Source: Anaerolineae bacterium (GTDB lineage: Bacteria; Chloroflexota; Anaerolineae; Aggregatilineales; Phototrophicaceae). From it: a stretch of 52,770 bases of DNA. Position 1 is the first letter of the stretch. Every line of letters starts with the position of its first letter. Location of the stretch: the NCBI GenBank assembly GCA_030950085.1, contig JAUZRW010000066.1, forward strand, positions 1-52,770, read 5' to 3'. The notes under the pieces are model-generated. The model worked only from the letters and a program-made list of their open reading frames with translations. It made no database searches and was not told the origin of the DNA. Made by a program: the position numbers and the translations under genes. Positions 43,507 to 51,681 of the stretch are shown here, in pieces.

Positions 43507-44430
43507 ATGACTTGGCACTATCACCCAGATGATGAAGTTGTAGACCATGAGCCGGATTATCTATCGGTCAAACACTACTTGTTGTACTGGAAGATAGACC
43601 CAATCATTCGCCCTGAAATCGCACAACATAAAACGACTTCTTATGCTGCGAGTAATTATCTCAAACGGGTTAAGCCCGGCGATGTGTTGTGGATAGTCAC
43701 GGTACATCGATATCGCTTGTATTTGCTAGGGCGCTTGAAAGTGGAGTTTGTGGTCGATGATACATCTATCGCGCAAGAATTGGTAGAACCACAACCAGAA
43801 GAGTGGTATGAAGCGGATTGGTATGCGATTTCCAATAAATATGCCATAGAGCCAATGCGCGAAATTAACATCACGCATATTGCCGATAAGTTGCGCTTCA
43901 ATAGCCGTGTATCTGAAATGTTGGATATTCATGAGGGCAAAATTGATGTCCAACAAGTTCGTACACTGCGACAGTTAGATGTGAATTCAGCGCAAATGAT
44001 GGATGATGTTTGGTACAACGAAGCCTATACGCCGCAGTCTGTTCAAGATTTTCTGGAACTATCAGAAGATGATATGGCGTACAGCGAAGGTAAAACCGTG
44101 GTGCGAACAGTGAAACAGCGTCAACGGAGTCGGCAATTGGTCAAGGATGCGAAAGCACAATTTCGGCAGCAACACGAGGGGCGCTTGTTTTGTGAAGTAT
44201 GCGGTTTTGATTATGAAGTAGCGTATGGTGTGGATTACATTGAGGCACACCATACCGAACCGCTTTCTAGTCTCAATGATGAAACTGAAAATACAACGGA
44301 AGCAGTGGTGTTGCTCTGTGCAAATTGCCATCGTGTGGTACACAGTCGCACGCCACCCTATCCCATAGATGAATTGAAATCAATGCTAAAAAATAAGGAT
44401 GAAAATAATCATGACAATCACAACACCTGA
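43507..44430 (+). CDS. HNH nuclease with a PUA/EVE-like N-terminal domain
   Basis: The C-terminal 85 residues are an HNH endonuclease module: CEVCGFDYEVAYGVDYIEAHHTEPLSS, then VVLLCANCHRVVHSR, with two CxxC zinc pairs, the metal-binding His pair and the Asn-His end (McrA-like). The N-terminal 110 residues (KTTSYAASNYLKRVKPGDVLWIVTV, YRLYLLGRLKVEFVV) look like a PUA/EVE-type beta barrel, the kind that reads modified bases. Such fusions are known as modification-dependent restriction enzymes. The middle section is unassigned. It sits between trpS and trpD, and its end overlaps the trpD start, so it is expressed with the trp genes. The restriction role is inference. Confidence 0.75.
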   Translation: MTWHYHPDDEVVDHEPDYLSVKHYLLYWKIDPIIRPEIAQHKTTSYAASNYLKRVKPGDVLWIVTVHRYRLYLLGRLKVEFVVDDTSIAQELVEPQPEEWYEADWYAISNKYAIEPMREINITHIADKLRFNSRVSEMLDIHEGKIDVQQVRTLRQLDVNSAQMMDDVWYNEAYTPQSVQDFLELSEDDMAYSEGKTVVRTVKQRQRSRQLVKDAKAQFRQQHEGRLFCEVCGFDYEVAYGVDYIEAHHTEPLSSLNDETENTTEAVVLLCANCHRVVHSRTPPYPIDELKSMLKNKDENNHDNHNT

Positions 44431-45463
44431 ACCGATGACCATTCAAAAAGCAATCGGTGTATTAGGTCGCTTCGGACACTTACAAGCTGAAGAAGCCGAG
44501 TCTGTAATGGAACAGATAATGAGTGGTGATACGACAGAATCTCAAATCGGTGCCTATCTGATGGGTTTGCGGATGAAGGGCGAAACTCCCGAAGAAATTA
44601 CAGGTAGTGCGCGAGCGATGCGGAGTAAGGCGACTCATGTTCCGATTAATATAGAAGGTGATTTACTAGATACCTGCGGCACAGGCGGCGATAGCTCTGG
44701 TACATTCAATATCAGTACGACAACAGCCTTTGTCTGTGCAGGTGCAGGAATGCCTGTCGCAAAACATGGCAATCGTGCCGCGACAAGTAAGGCAGGAAGT
44801 GCTGATGTACTCGCTGCATTAGGACTCAATCTGGAATTGACACCGGAACAAGTTGGCAAATGTGTAGAAGATATTGGCATTGGCTTCTTGTTTGCAGTCA
44901 AACTTCACCCAGCAATGAAATATGCGATTGGACCCCGACGACAAATGCGGATTCGTACCATTTTCAATATTCTAGGTCCTTTAACCAATCCAGCCAGAGC
45001 AAGTCGCCAATTGATGGGTGTTTTCGCAGCAGATTTGACTGATTTGTTGGCGCGTGTGCTGAAAAATCTCGGCAGCAAGTCGGCTATGGTGGTCAATGGT
45101 TATGGCGGTCTCGATGAACTCACAGTTACGGGTCCCAATCGCATCAGCCATTTGCGCGAAGATGGCACAATCCAAACTTATGAACTTGACCCCTTCAAAC
45201 TAGGCTTTGAAGGCGCGACGATTCAACAATTACAGGGCGGTGAACCAGAAGAAAATGCCTTGATTTTACGGGGTGTTCTAGAACAAAAAATGAATGGACC
45301 CAAACGAGATATTGTTTTGTTGAATGCAGGTGCGGCATTATGGGCGGCTGGCAAAGTTGATAATATAGAAAAGGGTATCAGTCTGGCTACAGAGTCGATT
45401 GATAGTGGGGCAGCAATCCAAAAACTAGACGCATTAATCGAGATGAGCCAAAGTTTCGCATAA
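44411..45463 (+). CDS. trpD: Anthranilate phosphoribosyltransferase
   Basis: It joins anthranilate to phosphoribosyl pyrophosphate in the second committed step. The nucleoside phosphorylase fold class III is clear: LLDTCGTGGDSSGTFNISTTTAFVCAGAGMPVAKHGNRAATSKAGSADVL carries the glycine-rich PRPP loop and KHGNR motif, followed by FLFAVKLHPAMKYAIGPRRQMRIRTIFNILGPLTNPA. The start is uncertain: ATG 44399, 44411 and 44435 are in frame. I prefer 44411 (about 350 residues), with AAGGA 11 bases upstream. All options overlap or touch the HNH gene end. Its stop overlaps the trpC start (TAATG). Confidence 0.94.
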   Translation: MTITTPEPMTIQKAIGVLGRFGHLQAEEAESVMEQIMSGDTTESQIGAYLMGLRMKGETPEEITGSARAMRSKATHVPINIEGDLLDTCGTGGDSSGTFNISTTTAFVCAGAGMPVAKHGNRAATSKAGSADVLAALGLNLELTPEQVGKCVEDIGIGFLFAVKLHPAMKYAIGPRRQMRIRTIFNILGPLTNPARASRQLMGVFAADLTDLLARVLKNLGSKSAMVVNGYGGLDELTVTGPNRISHLREDGTIQTYELDPFKLGFEGATIQQLQGGEPEENALILRGVLEQKMNGPKRDIVLLNAGAALWAAGKVDNIEKGISLATESIDSGAAIQKLDALIEMSQSFA

Positions 45464-46272
45464 TGACACAACACTTTATCAAGACAGATTCGATTTTAGA
45501 TGAAATTCTCGCCTACAAAGTTGAGATTCTAAAAGCAAAAAAAGCAACTATGTCAGAGACGACAATACGTGACTTAGCGACTCATGTACCGCCGCCCCAT
45601 GACTTTTTGAGTGCTTTGCAGCGTGAGACAGTTGCCTTAATTGCCGAAGTGAAAAAAGCCTCACCGAGTAAGGGCGTTCTCATTGAAAACTTTGACCCTG
45701 TGAAATTGGCAAAAACGTATACCGCTAATGGTGCGGCGTGTATCAGTGTGCTGACGGATGAACAATATTTTCAAGGGCATCTCGCGTATTTGGAAGAAAT
45801 CAATCAGGCAGTCCAAATCCCGACATTGCGAAAAGACTTCATTATTGACCCGTTTCAAGTCTATGAGGCATGTCTAGCTCATGCGAGTGCTGTCTTGCTC
45901 ATTGTTGCAGCACTAGCGGATAATCAGCTAAAAGATTTGCACGACCTCATTACACAGTTTAATATGACTCCGCTAATTGAAGTGCATAATGAGGCTGAAA
46001 TGGAACGGGCGCTAAAAACTGACGCGAAATTGATTGGCATCAATAATCGTGACCTGAAAACCTTTCATACAGATTTAGCCGTCACAGAAGGTTTAGCAAA
46101 ACTTGTCCCAGATGATGTGACCTTGATTGCTGAAAGCGGCATGAAATCCGCAAAAGATGTCGCACGCATGGGAAAAATGGGCGTACATGCTGTGTTGATA
46201 GGCGAGGGGCTTGTGACAGCACCCGATATTGCCGCAGCAGTGAAGGCGTTTAGTAGTCAGAAGCGAGGATAA
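45463..46272 (+). CDS. trpC: Indole-3-glycerol phosphate synthase
   Basis: It closes the indole ring from CdRP. This is a TIM barrel of 269 residues with catalytic Lys in LIAEVKKASPSKG, VLTDEQYFQGHLAYLEEI, LRKDFIIDPFQVYEA with the second Lys, LIEVHNEAEMERAL, GINNRDLKTF and AESGMKSAKDV. It is separate from TrpF, unlike the fused enzyme of E. coli. The ATG overlaps the trpD stop by one base, so translation is coupled. Confidence 0.96.
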   Translation: MTQHFIKTDSILDEILAYKVEILKAKKATMSETTIRDLATHVPPPHDFLSALQRETVALIAEVKKASPSKGVLIENFDPVKLAKTYTANGAACISVLTDEQYFQGHLAYLEEINQAVQIPTLRKDFIIDPFQVYEACLAHASAVLLIVAALADNQLKDLHDLITQFNMTPLIEVHNEAEMERALKTDAKLIGINNRDLKTFHTDLAVTEGLAKLVPDDVTLIAESGMKSAKDVARMGKMGVHAVLIGEGLVTAPDIAAAVKAFSSQKRG

Positions 46273-46273
46273 A

Positions 46274-46930
46274 ATGATGATAGTCAAAATTTGTGGAATA
46301 ACTGACCATGATAACGCTCTGGCAGTTGCCGAAGCAGGGGCAGATATGCTCGGATTTAACTTTTATGCGCCGAGTCCGCGCTCAGTTGATGTCGATAAAG
46401 CGACGGCTATCTGCGATACCTTGCGCGACGAATTAGGGGCTGATTGCCCCGTGCTAGTGGGCTTATTCGTGAATATGACTTTTGGCGATATTTCGATTAT
46501 CACCAACAAAGTCGGACTGGATTTTGCCCAACTCAGTGGCGACGAAACCGATAATATGCTAATTGAATTGCGCGGAATGGGCTTTAAGTCAATTCGCCCG
46601 ATGAATAAAGAGATGGCACTAGACGATGTGCAATATTTTAGACAGCACTTCCCAACAGATGAGCGTGTCCCGTCAATATTGCTGGATGCCTATCACCCCA
46701 AACTTTATGGCGGTACAGGTGAAGAAGCGAGTACCGAAGTTGCCTTAGCCGTTAAAGAACTTGTTCCGCGTTTGATGCTGGCAGGTGGACTGAATCCCAA
46801 AAATGTAGCTGACCGTGTTGCTGCAATTGAACCGTGGGGAGTCGATGTGGCAAGTGGTGTCGAATCGGAAGCGGGAATCAAAGATATTGCGAAGGTGAAG
46901 GCATTTATCAAAGCAGCAAAGGGTTCATAA
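46274..46930 (+). CDS. trpF: Phosphoribosylanthranilate isomerase
   Basis: It isomerises phosphoribosylanthranilate to CdRP, between TrpD and TrpC. This 218-residue barrel has the catalytic Cys in VKICGITDHDNALAVAEAGADMLGFNF and the phosphate-binding loops LMLAGGLNPKNVADRV and WGVDVASGVESEAGIKD, the latter with the catalytic Asp. The start ATG 46274 has GAGG five bases upstream and is one base past the trpC stop. A zinc-ribbon remnant begins at the base after its stop. Confidence 0.94.
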   Translation: MMIVKICGITDHDNALAVAEAGADMLGFNFYAPSPRSVDVDKATAICDTLRDELGADCPVLVGLFVNMTFGDISIITNKVGLDFAQLSGDETDNMLIELRGMGFKSIRPMNKEMALDDVQYFRQHFPTDERVPSILLDAYHPKLYGGTGEEASTEVALAVKELVPRLMLAGGLNPKNVADRVAAIEPWGVDVASGVESEAGIKDIAKVKAFIKAAKGS

Positions 46931-46984
46931 ATGGCGAAATATTGTCCAAATTGCGGTACACCGATGATAAAGACACTGGGCTAA
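46931..46984 (+). pseudogene. 17-codon zinc-ribbon remnant or micro-ORF
   Basis: ATG directly follows the trpF stop and encodes MAKYCPNCGTPMIKTLG. The CPNCGTPM segment is the first knuckle of a zinc-ribbon domain, which normally needs a second CxxC further on; here the frame stops first. It is best read as the surviving start of a lost zinc-ribbon gene that once lay between trpF and trpB. A translated micropeptide that couples trpF to trpB is an alternative. No ribosome site of its own is obvious. Confidence 0.45.
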
Positions 46985-47032
46985 CTTCCTTACCCTCCAA
47001 GACAGGAAGCACACAAAGAGGATTTTCCTATC

Positions 47033-48262
47033 ATGACAGATACGTATATTCAAACAGGCTTAACCGATGTTCCTGATGAACGGGGATATTATGGCGAATT
47101 TGGTGGACGTTTTGTACCAGAGACGATTATTCCGGCGTTAGATGAACTAGAATCGGAATATAAAAAGGCAATTGCTGACCCTAACTTTCATCGGGAATTT
47201 GCCCATTTACAGAAAACGTATACGGGTAGACCGACTCCTGTGAGCTATGCCAAACGCCTCTCGGAACAACTTGGCGGAGCGCAGATTTACTTCAAACGCG
47301 AAGATTTAGCCCATACCGGAGCGCACAAAATCAATAATGCACTCGGACAGGCATTGTTGGCGAAACGTATGGGCAAGCAGCGCATCATCGCAGAAACAGG
47401 CGCAGGTCAGCATGGAGTCGCGTCGGCAACAGCATCCGCTATGTTGGGCTTAGATTGTATTGTCTATATGGGTGAAGTCGATATGGAACGCCAGAAACCC
47501 AATGTTTTCCGTATGAAACTGATGGGGGCAGAAGTGCGCGGAGTCTCCTCTGGCAGTCGTACTCTCAAAGACGCGATTAACGAAGCGATGCGCGATTGGG
47601 TAACGAATGTCCGTGATACATTTTATCTACTGGGTTCGGCACTGGGACCGCATCCCTATCCGATGATGGTACGCGATTTTCAGAGTGTAATTGGCGTTGA
47701 AGCGCGTGTGCAAATTGTCGAAATGGCAGGACGCTTGCCGGATACGATTATCGCCTGTGTGGGTGGTGGCAGCAATGCGATTGGTATTTTTCATGCCTTT
47801 CGTGATGATGACGATGTTGAACTGATTGGTGTTGAAGCGGCTGGATACGGACTCGATTCGGGGAAACATGCGGCGCGTTTCAGCGACCCGAAAGTCTCAC
47901 GATTGGGTGTTCTGCAAGGGACACGCTCTTATGTGATGCAAGATGACGACGGGCAAATCATCGAAACGCATAGTATCAGTGCTGGCTTGGATTATGCCTC
48001 TGTAGGACCCGAACATGCTTACTTACGCTCAATGGAACGTGCATTTTATACTGCCGCTACTGATGCAGAAGCACTCGCCGCCTTTCGTACTCTCAGCGAA
48101 ATGGAAGGGATTATTCCGGCGTTGGAAAGCGCCCATGCCGTCGCTGAAGTGATTAAACGTGCGCCGACAATGCCCAAAGACAAAGTGATTCTCGTCAATC
48201 TGTCGGGACGTGGCGATAAAGACTTGGATACCGTGATTCGAGAATTAGGGGACAGCCTCTGA
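47033..48262 (+). CDS. trpB: Tryptophan synthase beta chain
   Basis: It makes tryptophan from indole and serine with PLP. The 409-residue sequence is the standard TrpB1 type: [23 protein letters not shown] at the start, the PLP lysine in [35 protein letters not shown], the phosphate loop [13 protein letters not shown], and a C-terminal [14 protein letters not shown]. TrpB1 partners with TrpA, encoded one gene further on. AGAGGA lies 10 bases before the ATG. The stop overlaps the start of the hydrolase gene (TGATG). Confidence 0.97.
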   Translation: MTDTYIQTGLTDVPDERGYYGEFGGRFVPETIIPALDELESEYKKAIADPNFHREFAHLQKTYTGRPTPVSYAKRLSEQLGGAQIYFKREDLAHTGAHKINNALGQALLAKRMGKQRIIAETGAGQHGVASATASAMLGLDCIVYMGEVDMERQKPNVFRMKLMGAEVRGVSSGSRTLKDAINEAMRDWVTNVRDTFYLLGSALGPHPYPMMVRDFQSVIGVEARVQIVEMAGRLPDTIIACVGGGSNAIGIFHAFRDDDDVELIGVEAAGYGLDSGKHAARFSDPKVSRLGVLQGTRSYVMQDDDGQIIETHSISAGLDYASVGPEHAYLRSMERAFYTAATDAEALAAFRTLSEMEGIIPALESAHAVAEVIKRAPTMPKDKVILVNLSGRGDKDLDTVIRELGDSL

Positions 48263-49206
48263 TGAGTATCCTCATTATTTTTGCTGTACTGTTTATCGTT
48301 TTGCTGACAATTGGTGTGCTATTTGAAATACTCTCAATGCAATGGTCTAAGCGCCGCTATAAAACGCCACGCGGTAAGCTGGTAGATGTTGATGGACATC
48401 AACTCCATATTCATGTGATGGGTGAACGCCAAGCGAATCAATCGGTTGTCGTGCTGGAAGCCGGAGTCGCCAGTAATTCGCTTGATTGGCAAAAAGTCCA
48501 GCCGAAAATCGCTGAATTTGCACAAGTTGTGATTTATGACCGCGCTGGCTATGGTTGGAGCGAAAAAGGGAAAGACCCTCGTTCGCCACAGCAAATTGTG
48601 ACTGAATTGCATACGCTTTTGCAAAATGCCGTCATCGAAGCGCCCTATTTGATGGTCGGGCATTCTTTTGGTGGAATCTATGTGCGTCTCTTTGCAGAAA
48701 CTTATCCAGATGAAGTTGCTGGACTCGTATTAGTCGAGTCGTCTGTGCCGTCTATGATAAAGGCCGTCAATACAGCACCGGAAATTAGCCGCCTCAAACG
48801 AGTTTCGCGCATGAAGCGTATCGGATTAGTCCGTTTGATGTTGGCGCGAATCCTTACACATTCAGCCCATCTTGAAGGCGAGGCAAAGAAAGAATATCTT
48901 GCTATGAACATGCTAGATAGCGATAACGTGATTCGAGAAGCTGTCCCGATGTATGAGGGCATTACATTGTCAGATAGGATAGATTTACCCTTAATCATCA
49001 TTTCTCGCGAACCGTTTGAGGAACTCCCTAGCGAAAAGCGCTGGCAAGATTATCAGCAAGAATTAGTTGAATTATCATCAACTTCGAGACATATCTATAC
49101 AACAAGCGGCAGCCACTATCCCGCATTATCAGAACCGGATGTTGTTGTTAGAGCCGTTCAGGATATGTTGGGGCAGATTAGCTATAAGCATAAGGAATCA
49201 CAATGA
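48262..49206 (+). CDS. Membrane-anchored alpha/beta hydrolase
   Basis: This is a 314-residue protein with an N-terminal hydrophobic helix (residues about 2-25, ILIIFAVLFIVLLTIGVLFEIL) and an alpha/beta-hydrolase domain. The oxyanion region is VVVLEAGVASNSLDW, and the nucleophile elbow is MVGHSFGGIYVRLFAETYPDEVAGLVLVE. The catalytic His is in TSGSHYPALSEPDVVV, and the acid is probably in the IISREPFEELPS region. The substrate is unknown; epoxide hydrolase, haloalkane dehalogenase and esterase families all share this pattern. It overlaps trpB at its start and trpA at its end by four bases, so it is a stable part of the operon rather than a chance neighbour. Confidence 0.85.
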   Translation: MSILIIFAVLFIVLLTIGVLFEILSMQWSKRRYKTPRGKLVDVDGHQLHIHVMGERQANQSVVVLEAGVASNSLDWQKVQPKIAEFAQVVIYDRAGYGWSEKGKDPRSPQQIVTELHTLLQNAVIEAPYLMVGHSFGGIYVRLFAETYPDEVAGLVLVESSVPSMIKAVNTAPEISRLKRVSRMKRIGLVRLMLARILTHSAHLEGEAKKEYLAMNMLDSDNVIREAVPMYEGITLSDRIDLPLIIISREPFEELPSEKRWQDYQQELVELSSTSRHIYTTSGSHYPALSEPDVVVRAVQDMLGQISYKHKESQ

Positions 49207-50006
49207 CAGAACAAACAACTGTACGTGGCTTAGATGCGCTCAATGCGCTGTTTGAAGGCGCGAAAAAAGAGGGGCGCTCGGCATTTTTACCCTATTTCCC
49301 GATTGGCTTCCCGACTTACGACGATTCGATAGCGGCGATAGAAGCAATGGCATCAGTTGGGGTCGATGGCTTTGAAATCGGTGTCCCTTTCAGCGACCCA
49401 CTTGCTGATGGACCCACTATTCAAGAAGCTACTCAGATTGCCCTGAAAAACGGGATAACGGTCAGGAAATGTCTAGCGGCGGTGAGGTCTCTACGCGAAA
49501 AAGGCGTACAGCAACCGATGATGATGATGAGTTATGTTAATCCACTTATCGCCTATGGTGTCAATGAATTTGTGACTGACGCGAAAGCTGCGGGGGCTGA
49601 TGGCTTAATCATCCCAGATTTACCACCAGAAGAAGCCGTGATGTTCGCAGAGGCTTGTCAGCGTGAAAACCTCGCATTGATATTTTTCCTTGCGCCCACA
49701 AGCAACGAAAAACGTATCGAACTTGTCGCGGAAAATGCGACTGGATTTATTTATGTTGTGTCTTTAACAGGCATTACAGGTGCGCGTGACCAATTACCCG
49801 AAGATTTGACGGATTTCATTGGGCGTATTCGTGCGAAAACAGCTATACCACTCGTACTTGGTTTTGGCATCAGTACACCAGCGCATGTCCGACAATTACA
49901 AGGGCTTGTGGATGGTTTTATCGTGGGGAGTGCCTTGGTGCGTGCAGGCAAAGAGAGTGCCGAAAAAGTGCGCCATCTCGCACAAACCCTGCGACAAACG
50001 ATGTAA
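49203..50006 (+). CDS. trpA: Tryptophan synthase alpha chain
   Basis: It cleaves indole-3-glycerol phosphate to indole, which passes to TrpB. The 267-residue barrel has the catalytic Glu in GFEIGVPFSDPLADGPTIQEA (which also holds the catalytic Asp region), DGLIIPDLPPEEA, FLAPTSNEKRI, FIYVVSLTGITGAR and the phosphate loops VLGFGIST and GFIVGSALVR. It is the last trp gene. The start ATG overlaps the stop of the hydrolase gene. No strong terminator follows before the next promoter. Confidence 0.96.
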   Translation: MTEQTTVRGLDALNALFEGAKKEGRSAFLPYFPIGFPTYDDSIAAIEAMASVGVDGFEIGVPFSDPLADGPTIQEATQIALKNGITVRKCLAAVRSLREKGVQQPMMMMSYVNPLIAYGVNEFVTDAKAAGADGLIIPDLPPEEAVMFAEACQRENLALIFFLAPTSNEKRIELVAENATGFIYVVSLTGITGARDQLPEDLTDFIGRIRAKTAIPLVLGFGISTPAHVRQLQGLVDGFIVGSALVRAGKESAEKVRHLAQTLRQTM

Positions 50007-50079
50007 AGGTCAGGATGCTTGTCGTTGTACTTTATGACTAATATCCGATGAAATTTGCTTGAAGTCTCCAAAAATCCCG

Positions 50080-50085
50080 TATAAT
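50080..50085 (+). promoter_or_regulatory. -10 element upstream of the TPR-like gene
   Basis: A perfect TATAAT lies 42 bases before the ATG at 50128. TTGCTT and TTGAAG upstream are possible but badly spaced -35 boxes (19 and 15 bases). Confidence 0.45.
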
Positions 50086-50127
50086 GAGATAAGAAGTGAT
50101 TATTGTATATTTTAGGGGTTTACAATT

Positions 50128-50946
50128 ATGGCAAGCCGACAACTTCAAAGTGCCTATAAGCTAATGGAGCAAGGGCAGAAGAAAGACGCGGCAAAACTGG
50201 TTCGTGAAGTATTGGCACAAGACAAAAATAATGCCAATGCTTGGTGGCTGATGTCAATGTTGCTGGAAGATGAAAATAAGAAGGTGCGGGCAATTGAGCG
50301 TGTTCTCGCTATCAATCCTAATCATAAAGCAGCACGCACTAAGATAGGTCAGTTGCGCCCTGATGGACGACAAACAGGGCAGAATATGATGGCAACACAA
50401 GAGATGATGAATCTCGACTGGTCGAAACTCAAAGATGACCCTCATCCTGATAAGCGCAAGCATAAGGCTGTGGATGACCACAAGGTAGCCACTTATGCGA
50501 TGATGGCGTTGGGTGGATTTTTACTGTTGGTATTGGCGCTGGTTGCTGGCTTATTCATTATGAATTCTCTGTCGCAAGCACCGGATAAAGTGACGATAGC
50601 CTATCTAAATGCTTTTGGCGCATCGGATTTTGACCAAATTACTGCCTTGACTTGCGAACAATATCGCAGTGACGTTGAAGCGACTCGTCAAGCATTTGCT
50701 TCACGGGCAGGTGACGTGAATCCCGATGAGATATCAATGGATTTTTCGGGCATTACAGCGACTGTCGTCAGTGAAAATGATACATCTGCAACAGTACAAT
50801 TGGGTGGTGAAATTACTGCGTCAATGGGTGGAAACGAGATAACAATCAATATTAATGATATGACAGATATCTTCGGGGAAGACCGGAGTGTGACTCTCGT
50901 GCTAGAAAACAATGAATGGCGCGTTTGTGAAGCATCGCCAAATTAG
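50128..50946 (+). CDS. TPR-like membrane protein with an extracytoplasmic domain
   Basis: This is a 272-residue protein in three parts. Residues 1-75 are TPR-like helices (SAYKLMEQGQKKDAAKLVREVLAQD, NANAWWLMSMLLEDENKKVRAIERVLAINPNH). One membrane helix follows near 130-152 (YAMMALGGFLLLVLALVAGLFIM). The C-terminal 115 residues resemble DUF4878 or NTF2-like ligand-binding domains (VTIAYLNAFGASDFDQITALTCEQYR), rich in Asp, Thr and Ile and ending in a VTLVLENNEWRVCEA strand pair. Two cysteines may form a disulphide outside. The function is unknown. It has its own -10 and is probably separate from the trp operon. Confidence 0.72.
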   Translation: MASRQLQSAYKLMEQGQKKDAAKLVREVLAQDKNNANAWWLMSMLLEDENKKVRAIERVLAINPNHKAARTKIGQLRPDGRQTGQNMMATQEMMNLDWSKLKDDPHPDKRKHKAVDDHKVATYAMMALGGFLLLVLALVAGLFIMNSLSQAPDKVTIAYLNAFGASDFDQITALTCEQYRSDVEATRQAFASRAGDVNPDEISMDFSGITATVVSENDTSATVQLGGEITASMGGNEITININDMTDIFGEDRSVTLVLENNEWRVCEASPN

Positions 50947-51045
50947 ATTCTTCTACTACAAGGGTCGCTATGCGGGTGCTTTGTACATTCCCACCAGAAA
51001 TCTTTGTGCGGAATATATGGGATTGAAGGATTCATCAGCAACTTG

Positions 51046-51074
51046 TTGACAGATGTTTGTTGACAGGGTATGCT
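51046..51074 (+). promoter_or_regulatory. aroH-aroF promoter
   Basis: TTGACA (51046-51051) and TATGCT (51069-51074) are 17 bases apart, giving a start near 51081. A second copy of TTGACAG lies 14 bases further on, inside the spacer (51060-51066); the repeated GTTGACAG may be an operator. Confidence 0.8.
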
Positions 51075-51103
51075 TTGCGCGATTAGTTTAGGATACATCA
51101 AAC

Positions 51104-51196
51104 ATGATGCTCAACACGGCAAAAAATCTCTACAACTTTTATTATTTTTATTTTAGCAGCCATAAAGATGGGTGTAGAGGATTACTGCTTGCTTGA
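51104..51196 (+). CDS. Aromatic leader peptide of aroH-aroF
   Basis: This is a 30-residue frame beginning MMLNTAKNL and followed by the run YNFYYFYF (residues 10-17), four Tyr and three Phe in eight codons, then SSHKDGCRGLLLA and stop. TAGGA lies ten bases before the ATG. It sits between a good promoter and an intrinsic terminator, 93 bases before chorismate mutase and DAHP synthase genes, whose pathway makes Phe and Tyr. The composition is that of pheL- and tyr-type leader peptides in classical attenuators. Its product probably has no role of its own. Confidence 0.85.
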   Translation: MMLNTAKNLYNFYYFYFSSHKDGCRGLLLA

Positions 51197-51225
51197 TGGG
51201 TAACATCAACAAAGGTCATAACAAG

Positions 51226-51255
51226 GCGCAGGGTTCTACACCTCGCGCTTTTTTT
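51226..51255 (+). terminator. Attenuator terminator
   Basis: GCGC-A-GGGT (51226-51234) pairs with ACCT-C-GCGC (51240-51248), with one A-C mismatch and one G-U pair. Seven T follow (51249-51255). It precedes aroH by 33 bases. Confidence 0.85.
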
Positions 51256-51288
51256 ATTGCTATAACTAATACATGGAGACAGGTTTAG

Positions 51289-51681
51289 ATGATGATGGTA
51301 CGGGGAGTTCGCGGCGCAATCACAGTCGATGAGAATACAGCCGAAGCGATTTTGGATGCGACAGATGAAGCACTGCGGATGATGATTGAGGCGAATGGCA
51401 TTGTTGAGGAAGAGGTCGCTAGTGTTTTATTCACAACAACACCTGACCTAACTGCCTGTTTTCCGGCGAAAGCGGCACGCAATCTCGGTTGGCGACGGGC
51501 GGCGCTAATGGGTTTTCAAGAAGTTGATGTACCGGAAGGATTAAAAATGTGTGTACGGGTGCTGATTCATTGGAATACAACTAAAAATATTGATGAAATA
51601 CAACATATTTTTCTGCGAGGTGCTATAGCACTGCGCCCCGATATTGCCAAGAAGAATTTAATTAAGGACAAAGAACTATGA
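51289..51681 (+). CDS. aroH: Chorismate mutase, AroH type
   Basis: It rearranges chorismate to prephenate, the branch toward Phe and Tyr. The 130-residue sequence is the trimeric pseudo-barrel AroH type of Bacillus subtilis and not the helical AroQ type: [53 protein letters not shown] with the active-site Arg and Cys region, and [10 protein letters not shown]. The first of three consecutive ATG codons is used here; the second or third is equally possible. Its stop overlaps the start of aroF (ATGA), so the two genes form an operon under the attenuator. Confidence 0.94.
   Translation: MMMVRGVRGAITVDENTAEAILDATDEALRMMIEANGIVEEEVASVLFTTTPDLTACFPAKAARNLGWRRAALMGFQEVDVPEGLKMCVRVLIHWNTTKNIDEIQHIFLRGAIALRPDIAKKNLIKDKEL

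Larger units (their letters stand above)
51081..51255 (+). promoter_or_regulatory. Phe/Tyr attenuator of aroH-aroF
   Basis: The leader can fold in two exclusive ways. Segment 1, CTCTACA (51128-51134), pairs with segment 2, TGTAGAG (51173-51179). Segment 2, GGTGTAGA (51171-51178), also pairs perfectly with segment 3, TCTACACC (51235-51242). Segment 3 lies within the terminator hairpin (51226-51248). Segment 1 is inside the leader peptide at the first Tyr codon. A ribosome stalled on Tyr or Phe codons covers segment 1, frees segment 2 to bind segment 3 and so prevents termination. A ribosome that reaches the stop lets 1:2 form and the terminator forms. Confidence 0.82.
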
